From positions 62,001-126,000 of the forward strand of contig JAHJME010000031.1 in the NCBI GenBank assembly GCA_018821435.1: a DNA stretch of 64,000 bases, in the 5' to 3' direction. Position numbers and translations under genes: made by a program. Position 1 is the first letter of the stretch; each line of letters begins with the position of its first letter. Below are positions 52,166 through 59,634 of this stretch, one piece after another. Under the pieces are notes generated by a model. That model was not told the origin of the DNA. It did not search any database and saw only the letters and a list, made by a program, of their open reading frames with translations. This DNA comes from Alphaproteobacteria bacterium (GTDB taxonomy: Bacteria > Pseudomonadota > Alphaproteobacteria > Caulobacterales > Caulobacteraceae).

Positions 52166-52551
52166 TCGGCGTCGATGTCGTCCAGCGCCTGTTCGCCCTG
52201 CGCGCCGCCGGCCCGTTCCAGCGGCTGGAGGACGCCGAGCTGCTGCTGATCGCGCGCCACGCCCGGCCGCGCACCTTCGCGGCGGGGAAGCTCGTCATCC
52301 CGGCCGGCACGATCGCCGAGGCGCTGTTCGTCGCGCCGGTGGGCGGGGCGTATGTCGACGGCGTGGCGGCGCCGGGCGTGTTCGACGCGCCGGGCCTGCT
52401 GTTCGGGCTGGCCGCGCGGGCCGATTACATCGCCGGGCCGGAGGGCCTGGAGGCGCTGGTCATCGCCAAGCCGCACGTCTTCACCATCGCGCGCGAGTGT
52501 CCCGAGTTCGTCGTCGGTCTGCGCGACCTGGTTGGGCAGGCGGCCTCGTGA
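52162..52551 (+). CDS. Degenerate cyclic-nucleotide-binding-like domain protein
   Basis: This 129-residue protein matches the cNMP-binding fold outline: VQRLFALRAAGPFQRLEDAE, LIARHARPRTFAAGKLVIPAG and ALFVAPVGGAYVDG, then IARECPEFVVGLRDL. The phosphate-binding cassette, usually a G-E-x-A-x-x-x-x-x-R-A type motif, is not conserved; GLLFGLAARADYIAG occupies the place. It may have lost nucleotide binding or bind another ligand. It is coupled to genes on both sides by 4-base overlaps. Confidence 0.65.
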   Translation: MIGVDVVQRLFALRAAGPFQRLEDAELLLIARHARPRTFAAGKLVIPAGTIAEALFVAPVGGAYVDGVAAPGVFDAPGLLFGLAARADYIAGPEGLEALVIAKPHVFTIARECPEFVVGLRDLVGQAAS

Positions 52552-53795
52552 GTATCCGCCGCACCTTCCTGCTGCTGATCGCGCCGCTGTTCCTGCTGCT
52601 GGCCGGGGTGAACGGGGCGCTGCTGTATCTCTGGGAGCGAGCCGAGGCCGAGCGTGGACTGGCCGGCCAGGCGATCGCCGCCGCCGTAACCACCGCCGCC
52701 TTCGCCGGCGCCTCCGACGATCTGGCCCACGCGCTGGCCGACCCTGTGCGCGCCGCCGCCCTGCGTGACGCCGCGCTGCGCGTCGAGGGCCTGCACGGCC
52801 TCTATATCGTGACCCCCGACGGCGAGACGGTGCAGATCGCGGGCCGTCCATCCGCTTTCTGGCCCGGCGCCTTCGACCAGCCCCGCGCGCCGCTGGCCGC
52901 GCCGATCCGCTCGGACCCGTCCGGCAAGCGCATGGCCTCCGGCCTCGCGCCGGTGAAGGGGGGCGGCTACGTCATCGCCCAGATCGACGCCGACCCTCTG
53001 TTCGCCCAGGTGATGGGGCTGCAGCGCCTGGTCATCGCGCTGGTGATCGCCGCCGGGCTGATCGGCCTGGTCCTGGCGCTGGTGATCGCCCGGGTGATCG
53101 TCCGCGAACTGGCCCGCAACAGCGCCACCATCGAGGCGATCCGCGCCGACACGCCCATCCGGGACGACGACCGCTTCGCGATCCGCGAGACCCATGACCT
53201 GGCCCTGGCCGTGCGGCTGATGCGCGCCAGCGTGACCGGCCGCCTGACGCGGGGCCGCCACGAACTGGCCCGACGCGACCGCGAGCGGGACGAGGCCGGC
53301 AGTGTCGCGGCCTATCGCGAGACCGCCTTCCCGCCGCTCTCCGTCACCGTCGCCGGGGCGTCGCTGGCGGTGCGGATGCTGGGCGCCGCGTCGGCGGGTT
53401 CCTTCTATGCGCTGTGCGAGGGGCCCGGAGGCGCGACGCTGGTCCTGGGCGAGAGCGCGGCCGAGACTCCTTCGGCGGCCCTCGCCCGCGCGATGGCCGC
53501 CCGCCGGTTCTTCGAGACGACGGCGGACGAGGCGGTCGAGACCCGCGTCGCCCGGGGCAAGGCGGCGTTCGACCTTACCCGCGTGGCGTGGCTGACCTGG
53601 TCGGCGACGCAGCCGCCGTCCGCGCCGGTCCTGGCGCTGCTGGACGGTGACAACGCGGCGCGCGCGGCGGCCTATGTCGCCCGCGCCGAAGGCCTCGACC
53701 CGGCCCTGGTGATCGACGACTTGGCGACGCTGCTGGGCGCCAGTGGCGTGGTGGCCGTGGCGCGGCCGGCCTCAGCCCAGGCTGGCGACCGCTGA
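52548..53795 (+). CDS. Second membrane sensor-like protein
   Basis: This 415-residue protein has membrane segment 1 at about 4-24 (FLLLIAPLFLLLAGVNG), a periplasmic region (about 25-145, ending in a PAS-like GLYIVTPDGETVQIAG), membrane segment 2 at about 155-180 and a HAMP-like helix with RELARNSATIEAI. The cytoplasmic part of about 220 residues is not recognised as kinase or cyclase. The start is a GTG overlapping the previous stop (GTGA). Its end overlaps the convergent STAS gene by 24 bases. Confidence 0.75.
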   Translation: MSIRRTFLLLIAPLFLLLAGVNGALLYLWERAEAERGLAGQAIAAAVTTAAFAGASDDLAHALADPVRAAALRDAALRVEGLHGLYIVTPDGETVQIAGRPSAFWPGAFDQPRAPLAAPIRSDPSGKRMASGLAPVKGGGYVIAQIDADPLFAQVMGLQRLVIALVIAAGLIGLVLALVIARVIVRELARNSATIEAIRADTPIRDDDRFAIRETHDLALAVRLMRASVTGRLTRGRHELARRDRERDEAGSVAAYRETAFPPLSVTVAGASLAVRMLGAASAGSFYALCEGPGGATLVLGESAAETPSAALARAMAARRFFETTADEAVETRVARGKAAFDLTRVAWLTWSATQPPSAPVLALLDGDNAARAAAYVARAEGLDPALVIDDLATLLGASGVVAVARPASAQAGDR

Positions 53796-54104
53796 GGCGA
53801 CATCGTCCTCGATGGCGAAGATCTGGGTGAAGCCGCTGATGTCGAACACCTCGCGCACGGTGGGCGCCAGGCCGACCAGCACCAGCTTGTGCCCCTTGGC
53901 GCGCGCGGCCTTGGCGCCGATCAGCATCACCCGCAGGCCGGCGGAGCTGACGTAGGGCACGTCGGCCAGGTTCAGCACGACCTTGTCATGGGTCTGCACG
54001 CGGACGGGCAGCACGGCCTCCAGCACGCTGGACGAGTTGGAATCGAGCCGGCCCGAGGCCACCACGACCAGAACGCCGTCGCGGTTTTCTTCGATGATCT
54101 GCAT
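53772..54104 (-). CDS. STAS-domain anti-sigma factor antagonist
   Basis: This 110-residue STAS protein reads VVVASGRLDSNSSSVLEAVL, KVVLNLADVPYVSSAGLRVML and LVLVGLAPTVREVFDISGF, the complete fold of anti-anti-sigma factors such as RsbV. S53 or S54 in YVSSAGL is the phosphorylated serine that kinase partners modify and SpoIIE enzymes remove. It is divergent from the RsbW-like gene (108 bases) and convergent with the sensor gene, so the full set of partner-switch parts is present here. Confidence 0.92.
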   Translation of the reverse strand: MQIIEENRDGVLVVVASGRLDSNSSSVLEAVLPVRVQTHDKVVLNLADVPYVSSAGLRVMLIGAKAARAKGHKLVLVGLAPTVREVFDISGFTQIFAIEDDVASAVASLG

Positions 54105-54212
54105 TCTGGGCGCCTCGCGTGTCACGCCGTCGCCGCGGCCGTTGAGATAATTCGCCGGGCGACTAGACTGAGAACCGTGAGTCACCGCAAGGCCCCAGAG
54201 GGGGCGAGCGAT

Positions 54213-54656
54213 ATGGAACCCGATTTCTCCCATACGCTCCGCGACGGAGCTTCGGGCCTTTCGGCGCTGCTCGACACCCTGGAAGAGGATCTGGCCGGCC
54301 GCGGCGTGCCTGTGGCCACCGTCGCCTCGGTGCTGATCGCCGCCGACGAGGTGGTCAGCAACGCCCTGCACCACGGCGGCTCGCCGTCGGTCGAGGTGGC
54401 CGGCGCGGTCGCCGAGGGCCGAGTGACGATCCTGATCGTCGACGACGGCGGCGCCTTCGATCCCCTGGCCGCGGCCACGCCCGACACGTCGCTGTCGGTC
54501 GAGGATCGGGACATCGGCGGCCTGGGCATCCACCTGGTGCGCAAGATGATGGATCGGGTCGCCTACGAGCGGCGCGGAAAGCATAACCGTTTGCAGTTTT
54601 CCAAGAGCTACGCGTCACCGTCGGCTTCTCGACAGACCGCCGAAGAGGCATCCTAG
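54213..54656 (+). CDS. RsbW-like anti-sigma factor / serine kinase ATPase
   Basis: This 147-residue HATPase domain protein has the N-box IAADEVVSNALHHGG (E46, N50), the G1 box IVDDGGAFDP and the G2 box GGLGIHLVRKMMDRV. All residues of a GHKL ATPase are present. In partner switching, it would phosphorylate the STAS protein and bind a sigma factor or other target. No sigma factor gene is visible in the window. It starts at the ATG 54213 after GAGGGGG; the SET gene follows after 7 bases. Confidence 0.9.
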   Translation: MEPDFSHTLRDGASGLSALLDTLEEDLAGRGVPVATVASVLIAADEVVSNALHHGGSPSVEVAGAVAEGRVTILIVDDGGAFDPLAAATPDTSLSVEDRDIGGLGIHLVRKMMDRVAYERRGKHNRLQFSKSYASPSASRQTAEEAS

Positions 54657-54663
54657 AGGCGAC

Positions 54664-55128
54664 ATGCCAGTCCCCCGCGAATCGTCCCCGACCGCCGGCC
54701 CTCAGCCGGACGCGTCCCTGGAAGTCTGTGATACGGATTCCGAATACGGCCTGGGCGTGCGCACCCTGGTCCCGCGCCACGAGGGCGAGGTGATCCATCA
54801 CTTCACCGGCGTGATCGGGCCCGAGCTAAAGCAGCATACCCTGCAGGTCAGCCCCGGCCTGCACATCTCCGAGACCGAGATCATCGGCTTCCTGTCGCAC
54901 AGCTGCGCGCCCGACTGCCGGCTGGACATGGCGGCGTCGCAGCTCGTGGCGTTGCGGGATATCCGGCCCGGCGACCTGCTGACCATCGACTATGCCGAGA
55001 CCGAGGACGTTCTCTATCGCCAGTTCGCCTGCCATTGCGGTGCGGCCGGCTGCCGGCGCTGGATCACCGGCAGGCTCGAGGCGCCCAACGCGGATGGCCG
55101 CGCCCACCTCGCGGCCCTGACGTCATGA
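54664..55128 (+). CDS. SET-domain protein with post-SET cysteines
   Basis: This 154-residue protein has a SET fold: LGVRTLVPRHEGEVIHHF near the N-terminus, IIGFLSHSCAPDCRLDM (the NHSC-like motif, SHSC at 78-81), ALRDIRPGDLLTIDYAE and a post-SET C-x-C-x4-C at 123-130. Together with C81, it has the four cysteines for the zinc site of eukaryotic SET lysine methyltransferases. Bacterial SET proteins are rare; the target is unknown. It overlaps the next gene by 4 bases and follows the RsbW-like gene by 7. Confidence 0.83.
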   Translation: MPVPRESSPTAGPQPDASLEVCDTDSEYGLGVRTLVPRHEGEVIHHFTGVIGPELKQHTLQVSPGLHISETEIIGFLSHSCAPDCRLDMAASQLVALRDIRPGDLLTIDYAETEDVLYRQFACHCGAAGCRRWITGRLEAPNADGRAHLAALTS

Positions 55129-56360
55129 GCCTCGCGCCGGCCGTCCGCGCCGACGCCGGGTTCTGGTGGACGCGCGACGACCTGGGCTTCATCGACGGCC
55201 GCCTGCATCTGGCGGGGCAGGACGTCGGCGCCCTGGCCGAAACGGTGGAGGGCCCCCTCTACGTCTACAGCGCCGCCCGGATCGCGGCGAACCTGGGCCG
55301 GGTGCGCGAGGCGCTGGGCCGCACGGGGCGCCCGTCGCGGGTCTACTACGCCATGAAGGCCAACAGGTTCGAGCCGGTGCTGCGGCATCTGGCGCGGACG
55401 GGCCAATGCGGCGTCGACATCTGCTCGCCGAACGAGTTGGACCGCGCGCTGGCCTGCGGGTTCGCGGCGGCGGACATCAGCTTCACCGGGACCGGCGTGG
55501 CGAACCGCGATCTGGACCGCCTGCTGGCCCATCCGGACCTGACCCTCAACTGCGACAGCATCGGCATGATCCGCCGGATCGGCGAGCGCGCGCCCGGACG
55601 CGCCATCGGCGTGCGCGTGAACCCCGAGCGGGGGACCGGCTACGCGGGCGCCGAGAAGCTGACCTATGCGGGTGATGTGGCGACCAAGTTCGGGATCTAT
55701 CGCGAGCAGTGGCCCCAGGCGCTGGCGACGGCGCGGGCGCACGGCCTGACCATCACCAGCCTGCATTTCCACGTCGGCTGCGGCTATCTCACCCGCGAGC
55801 TGGACGCCTGGGAGGCGGCGGTCGATGCGGGCCTGGCGTTCCTCGACGACCTGCCGGACGTGGCGACCGTGAACGTCGGCGGCGGCCTGGGCCTGCCGCA
55901 CGGCGAGGCCGATGCAGCTTTGGACCTGGACCGCTGGGCCGCCGTCCTGGCGCGCCGGTTCGCCGGTCGGGAGGTCACCATCGCCTGCGAACCCGGCGAC
56001 TACATCGTCAAGGACGCGGGCGTCCTGGTGCTGGGCGTCACCGACGTCGAGCGGAAGCGCGACGTGACGTTCGTGCACGTCGACGGCGGCTTCAACCTGG
56101 CGCCGGAGCCCGCCTATTACGACCTGCCCTGCGAGCCGGTGGCCTGCGCGCCGCGCGGCTTCGACACCGCCGCCTGGAGCCCGGTGACCCTGGCCGGCAA
56201 CATCAACGAGGCGCTGGACATCTGGGCCCACGGCAAGCCGATGCCGGAGCTGCGCGAGGGCGATAGGATCGCCTTCCTCAACGCCGGCGGCTACGGGGCC
56301 TCGATGAGCTCAAACCACTGCATGCGGGGCGATTTCACCGAGATCCTGCTTCCGGCGTGA
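55125..56360 (+). CDS. Fold-type-III PLP enzyme (decarboxylase/racemase-like)
   Basis: This 411-residue protein has the alanine-racemase/diaminopimelate-decarboxylase barrel: VYYAMKANRFEPVLRHL (PLP K78), LHFHVGCGYLTREL, NVGGGLGLPHGE and CEPGDYIVKDAGVL. In place of the C-E-S-x-D motif of true decarboxylases it reads LAGNINEALDIWAHGK, so the catalytic cysteine is missing. Substrate and reaction are therefore open (decarboxylase, racemase or neither). The gene is coupled by ATGA to the SET gene, a pairing I have not seen described. Confidence 0.85.
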   Translation: MSLAPAVRADAGFWWTRDDLGFIDGRLHLAGQDVGALAETVEGPLYVYSAARIAANLGRVREALGRTGRPSRVYYAMKANRFEPVLRHLARTGQCGVDICSPNELDRALACGFAAADISFTGTGVANRDLDRLLAHPDLTLNCDSIGMIRRIGERAPGRAIGVRVNPERGTGYAGAEKLTYAGDVATKFGIYREQWPQALATARAHGLTITSLHFHVGCGYLTRELDAWEAAVDAGLAFLDDLPDVATVNVGGGLGLPHGEADAALDLDRWAAVLARRFAGREVTIACEPGDYIVKDAGVLVLGVTDVERKRDVTFVHVDGGFNLAPEPAYYDLPCEPVACAPRGFDTAAWSPVTLAGNINEALDIWAHGKPMPELREGDRIAFLNAGGYGASMSSNHCMRGDFTEILLPA

Positions 56361-56422
56361 CGCCAAGGTCCCGTTAAGTGAATCGCGTGCTGATGGGCGC
56401 CTCGACGCCTGAAGGATCTGGC

Positions 56423-57103
56423 ATGAACCTGCGACCGATCAGCTTTCCGCTTGCCGCCTTGGCCCTGGCGAGCATCGCCGGGCCGGCCGCCGCGCAGGAG
56501 CTGTCCTTCAACGTGGGCGCCGCCAGCGATTACGTGTTCCGGGGCGTGAGCCAGACGGACGGCAACGCCCAGGTGTTCGCCGGCGCCGACCTGTCGATGG
56601 GCGACTGGTACGCCGGCGTGTGGGCCTCGAACGTCGACTTCAACGACGGGACGGACGCCGAATTCGACGTCTACGGCGGCTACACCACGACCTTGGGCAT
56701 CGCCTCGCTGGATTTTGGTGTCCTCTACTACGCCTACGTCGACCCGCCGGCCGGCCCCAACCCGAACTATTTCGAGCTCCAGGCCAAGGCCAGTGTCCCC
56801 GTCGGCCCGGCGACGCTGGGCGGCCAGCTCTATTTCACGCCCGACTACTACGGCTCCGGATCGGACGCCTGGTACTACGAGGTCAACGGCGCATACTCGC
56901 CCACTGACGCCGTGACCTTCAGCGCCGCCCTTGGCCGGGAGGAGATCGCGGACGGCGGCAGCTATACGACCTGGAACGCCGGGGTCGGCTACGCGCTGAC
57001 CGATAACCTCGCCGTCGATCTGCGCTATCACGACACCGACAGGCACAGCTTGGGCAAGACCTACGGCAACCGCGCCGTCGTCTCGCTGAAAGCCACTTTC
57101 TGA
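56423..57103 (+). CDS. TorF-family putative porin
   Basis: This 226-residue protein has a signal peptide (LAALALASIAGPAAAQ) and a beta-barrel with the TorF pattern: LSFNVGAASDYVFRGVSQTDGNAQVFAGAD, VWASNVDFNDGTDAEFDVYGGY and a C-terminal TYGNRAVVSLKATF ending in F, as outer-membrane barrels do. It probably forms a small-molecule outer-membrane channel. The start ATG at 56423 has GAAGGA upstream. The glutaminase gene begins 10 bases after its stop. Confidence 0.88.
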   Translation: MNLRPISFPLAALALASIAGPAAAQELSFNVGAASDYVFRGVSQTDGNAQVFAGADLSMGDWYAGVWASNVDFNDGTDAEFDVYGGYTTTLGIASLDFGVLYYAYVDPPAGPNPNYFELQAKASVPVGPATLGGQLYFTPDYYGSGSDAWYYEVNGAYSPTDAVTFSAALGREEIADGGSYTTWNAGVGYALTDNLAVDLRYHDTDRHSLGKTYGNRAVVSLKATF

Positions 57104-57113
57104 GAGTATCGCC

Positions 57114-58043
57114 ATGACCGAGACCCTCGCCCAGATCGTCGCCGCTGTGGGCAAGGACGTCGCCGACGCCCACCGGGGCGCGGGCAAGGTCGCCGACTAT
57201 ATTCCCGCCCTGGCGCGCGTGGACCCGAACCGCTTCGGCCTGGCGGTCATCACCTGCGAGGGCGAGACGGCGGAATTCGGCGACTCGTGGATGCCGTTCT
57301 CGATCCAGAGCATCTCCAAGGTCTTCACCCTGACCATGGCGCTGGAGCGCCTGGGCGAGGATCTGTGGGTGCGGGTGGGGCGCGAACCGTCAGGCTCGCG
57401 GTTCAACTCCATCGTCCAGCTCGAGGCCGAGAAGGGGGTGCCGCGAAATCCCTTCATCAACGCCGGCGCCATCGTCGTCACCGACGCGGTCCTGGCCTGC
57501 CGGACGCCTGAAGACGCGCTGGCCGACATCCGCGATACGATCCGCCGCCTGGCCGACAACGACACCATCGACGTCGACAAGGAGGTGGCCGCGTCCGAGG
57601 CGGCCACAGGCTTCCGCAACTACAGCCTCGCCAACTTCATGCGCGGCTTCGACAATCTGAAGGCGCCCGTCGAGGACGTGCTGCAGACCTATTTCCACCA
57701 GTGCTCGCTCAGGATCACCTGCCGCCAGCTGGCCCGCGCGGGCCTGTTCCTGGCCAACGAGGGCGTGGACCCGCTGAACGCCACGCGGATCGTGAGCCCC
57801 GAGCACGCCCGGCGGATCAACGCCATCATGATGACCTGCGGCCACTACGACGCCTCGGGCGAGTTCGCCTTCCAGGTCGGCCTGCCCGGCAAGAGCGGCG
57901 TCGGCGGCGGCATCCTGACGGTCGTGCCCGGCGTGGGCGCGGTGGCGGTGTGGTCGCCGGGCCTGAACGACGTCGGCAATTCCCAGGTCGGCACCCTGGT
58001 CCTGGAGCGGCTGGCCAGCCGCATGGGCTGGTCTGTGTTCTGA
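57114..58043 (+). CDS. glsA: Glutaminase
   Basis: This 309-residue beta-lactamase-fold glutaminase hydrolyses glutamine to glutamate and ammonia. The nucleophile region is MPFSIQSISKVFTLTM (S-x-x-K near residues 66-72), then NPFINAGAIVVTDAVLA, HQCSLRITCRQLARAGLFLAN and GLPGKSGVGGGILTVVPG; all typical of GlsA. Length is normal. It is 10 bases downstream of the porin gene, so the two are probably co-transcribed, possibly for uptake and use of amide nitrogen. Confidence 0.93.
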   Translation: MTETLAQIVAAVGKDVADAHRGAGKVADYIPALARVDPNRFGLAVITCEGETAEFGDSWMPFSIQSISKVFTLTMALERLGEDLWVRVGREPSGSRFNSIVQLEAEKGVPRNPFINAGAIVVTDAVLACRTPEDALADIRDTIRRLADNDTIDVDKEVAASEAATGFRNYSLANFMRGFDNLKAPVEDVLQTYFHQCSLRITCRQLARAGLFLANEGVDPLNATRIVSPEHARRINAIMMTCGHYDASGEFAFQVGLPGKSGVGGGILTVVPGVGAVAVWSPGLNDVGNSQVGTLVLERLASRMGWSVF

Positions 58044-58107
58044 GGCCGGCTTGACCCCCATCGGCGCGGCGCCTCTAGTTCGCGCCAACAACGATGGGAG
58101 GAAGACG

Positions 58108-58851
58108 ATGCGGCTTCGACAGATCGCCCTGGTGGGCCAGGACCTGGAGGCCGCCCGCGCCGAGATCGTGGAGGTGCTGGGCCTGGGCGCCGACTACGCC
58201 GATCCCGGCGTCCACAAGTACGGCCTGCACAACGCCGTCTGGCCGGTGGGCGATACCTTCCTGGAGGTGGTCTCGCCGAACCAGGAGGGCACGACCGCCG
58301 GCCGCCTGCTGGAAAAGCGCCAGGGCGACGGCGGCTACATGGTGATCCTGCAGACCGAGGATCTGGCCGGCGCCCGCGCGCGGCTCGCGGACAAGGGCGT
58401 GCGCATCGCCGACCAGTTCGACGGCGATGGCGTCCACTTCACCCACCTGCATCCGAAGGACGTCGGCGGGGCCATCGTGTCGGTGGATCACATGGTCCCG
58501 CGTGAACGCTGGCAGTGGGGCGGTCCCGACTGGCAGGCCAACGTCCGCACCGAGACCTCGCTGGACATCGTCGGCGCCGAGGTTCAGGCCGCCGATCCGG
58601 CCGCCATGGCGAGGCGTTGGGGCGAGGTGCTGGGCCTAGCCGCCCGGCCGGACGGCCTGAGCCTGGCCCTGGAGGGGGGCGAGATCCGCTTCGTCCCGGC
58701 CCTGGACGGCCGCGGCGACGGCCTGCGCGCCTTCTATGTGAAGGTCCGGGACCCGGCGGTGGTCTACGCCCGCGCCCAGGCGCGCGGCACGCTGAACGCG
58801 GCCGGCGAGATCACACTGTGCGGGACGCAGGTTCGGCTAGTGAAGGGCTAG
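58108..58851 (+). CDS. VOC/glyoxalase-like protein
   Basis: This 247-residue protein has two VOC-like halves, each with the beta-alpha-beta-beta-beta layout. LRQIALVGQDLEAARAEIVEVL opens the first, with VWPVGDTFLEVVSPNQEGTTAGRL. A second half appears after about residue 130 (VSVDHMVPRERWQWGG, VGAEVQAADPAAMARRW). Metal ligands of true glyoxalases are not all visible. The ATG at 58108 follows GGGAGGAAG; the frame is open upstream to 58051. Its end overlaps the convergent PEP-CTERM gene by 15 bases. Confidence 0.78.
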   Translation: MRLRQIALVGQDLEAARAEIVEVLGLGADYADPGVHKYGLHNAVWPVGDTFLEVVSPNQEGTTAGRLLEKRQGDGGYMVILQTEDLAGARARLADKGVRIADQFDGDGVHFTHLHPKDVGGAIVSVDHMVPRERWQWGGPDWQANVRTETSLDIVGAEVQAADPAAMARRWGEVLGLAARPDGLSLALEGGEIRFVPALDGRGDGLRAFYVKVRDPAVVYARAQARGTLNAAGEITLCGTQVRLVKG

Positions 58852-59544
58852 CGCCAGCACGCTCCGGCGGCGGCGCAGCGCCGCGCCGGTCAGGCCGAAG
58901 CCCGCCAGCATCAGCGCCCAGGTCCCGGGTTCCGGCACGCCGTTCTGCTCCTGGGCGACCAGGCTCACGTCGTCGAAGGCGAAGTCGTTGTATTCGTGCG
59001 TGTTCGCCGTATCGACGAAGCTCAGGACCAGGCTGGTGGACGCGCCCGAGTTGATGACGGTGGAGAAGCCGGCCCAGACCCCTTGGGCGCTGGGGACCAT
59101 CCCCGGGGCGTAGGGCAGGAGGCCCGTGCTCAACACCTCGAGGCCACCGATCCGGGCGGAGATGTTCGGCTGCGGGCCGCCGTAGAACTGGGAGTTGAGG
59201 TTCGCCAGCCAGAAGCTCAGCACATAGTCGGTGTTGGCCGACACCGCGATCGTTTGTTCCCAGATCCGGCTGTTGGCGTTCGCCGCGCCGTCCAGGACCA
59301 GCATGTTGCCGGTCCCCGTCGTGTGGTCGCCCAGTTGAGCGAAGCAGCTGCAAAGGCTCTGCGCGCTGCTGGTGATCCAATAGTTGCCGGGTCCGTCGGC
59401 CTGCGGCGGCGGCGCGATATAGTCGGTGGTGAAGCCGGTCGCCCCGCCGGAGAAGTCGCCGTTGACGACCAGGTTGGCGGCCATGGCCGGCGCGGCGGCG
59501 AGGGACAGCGCGGCGGCAAGGCCGGCGAAAGCAAGGCGACGCAT
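58837..59544 (-). CDS. PEPxxWA-CTERM sorting-domain exported protein
   Basis: This 235-residue protein has an N-terminal signal peptide (LAFAGLAAALSLAAAPAMAA) and a C-terminal VPEPGTWALMLAGFGLTGAALRRRR, the PEPxxWA-CTERM sorting signal: PEP motif, hydrophobic span and basic tail. The mature part is a carbohydrate-binding-like beta domain (GDFSGGATGFTTDYI, SFWLANLNSQFYGGPQPNISARIGGLEV-type region). Such proteins are processed by exosortase; none is encoded in the window. The ATG at 59544 is preferred. Confidence 0.9.
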   Translation of the reverse strand: MRRLAFAGLAAALSLAAAPAMAANLVVNGDFSGGATGFTTDYIAPPPQADGPGNYWITSSAQSLCSCFAQLGDHTTGTGNMLVLDGAANANSRIWEQTIAVSANTDYVLSFWLANLNSQFYGGPQPNISARIGGLEVLSTGLLPYAPGMVPSAQGVWAGFSTVINSGASTSLVLSFVDTANTHEYNDFAFDDVSLVAQEQNGVPEPGTWALMLAGFGLTGAALRRRRSVLALALH

Positions 59545-59634
59545 TGGACAGACCCCTGGATTCCAGAACAACGGTATCTGGCATTAACCACGGCGCACGA
59601 CGCTTCCACAGCCTGACTCGCGCAGCAGGCGAGT

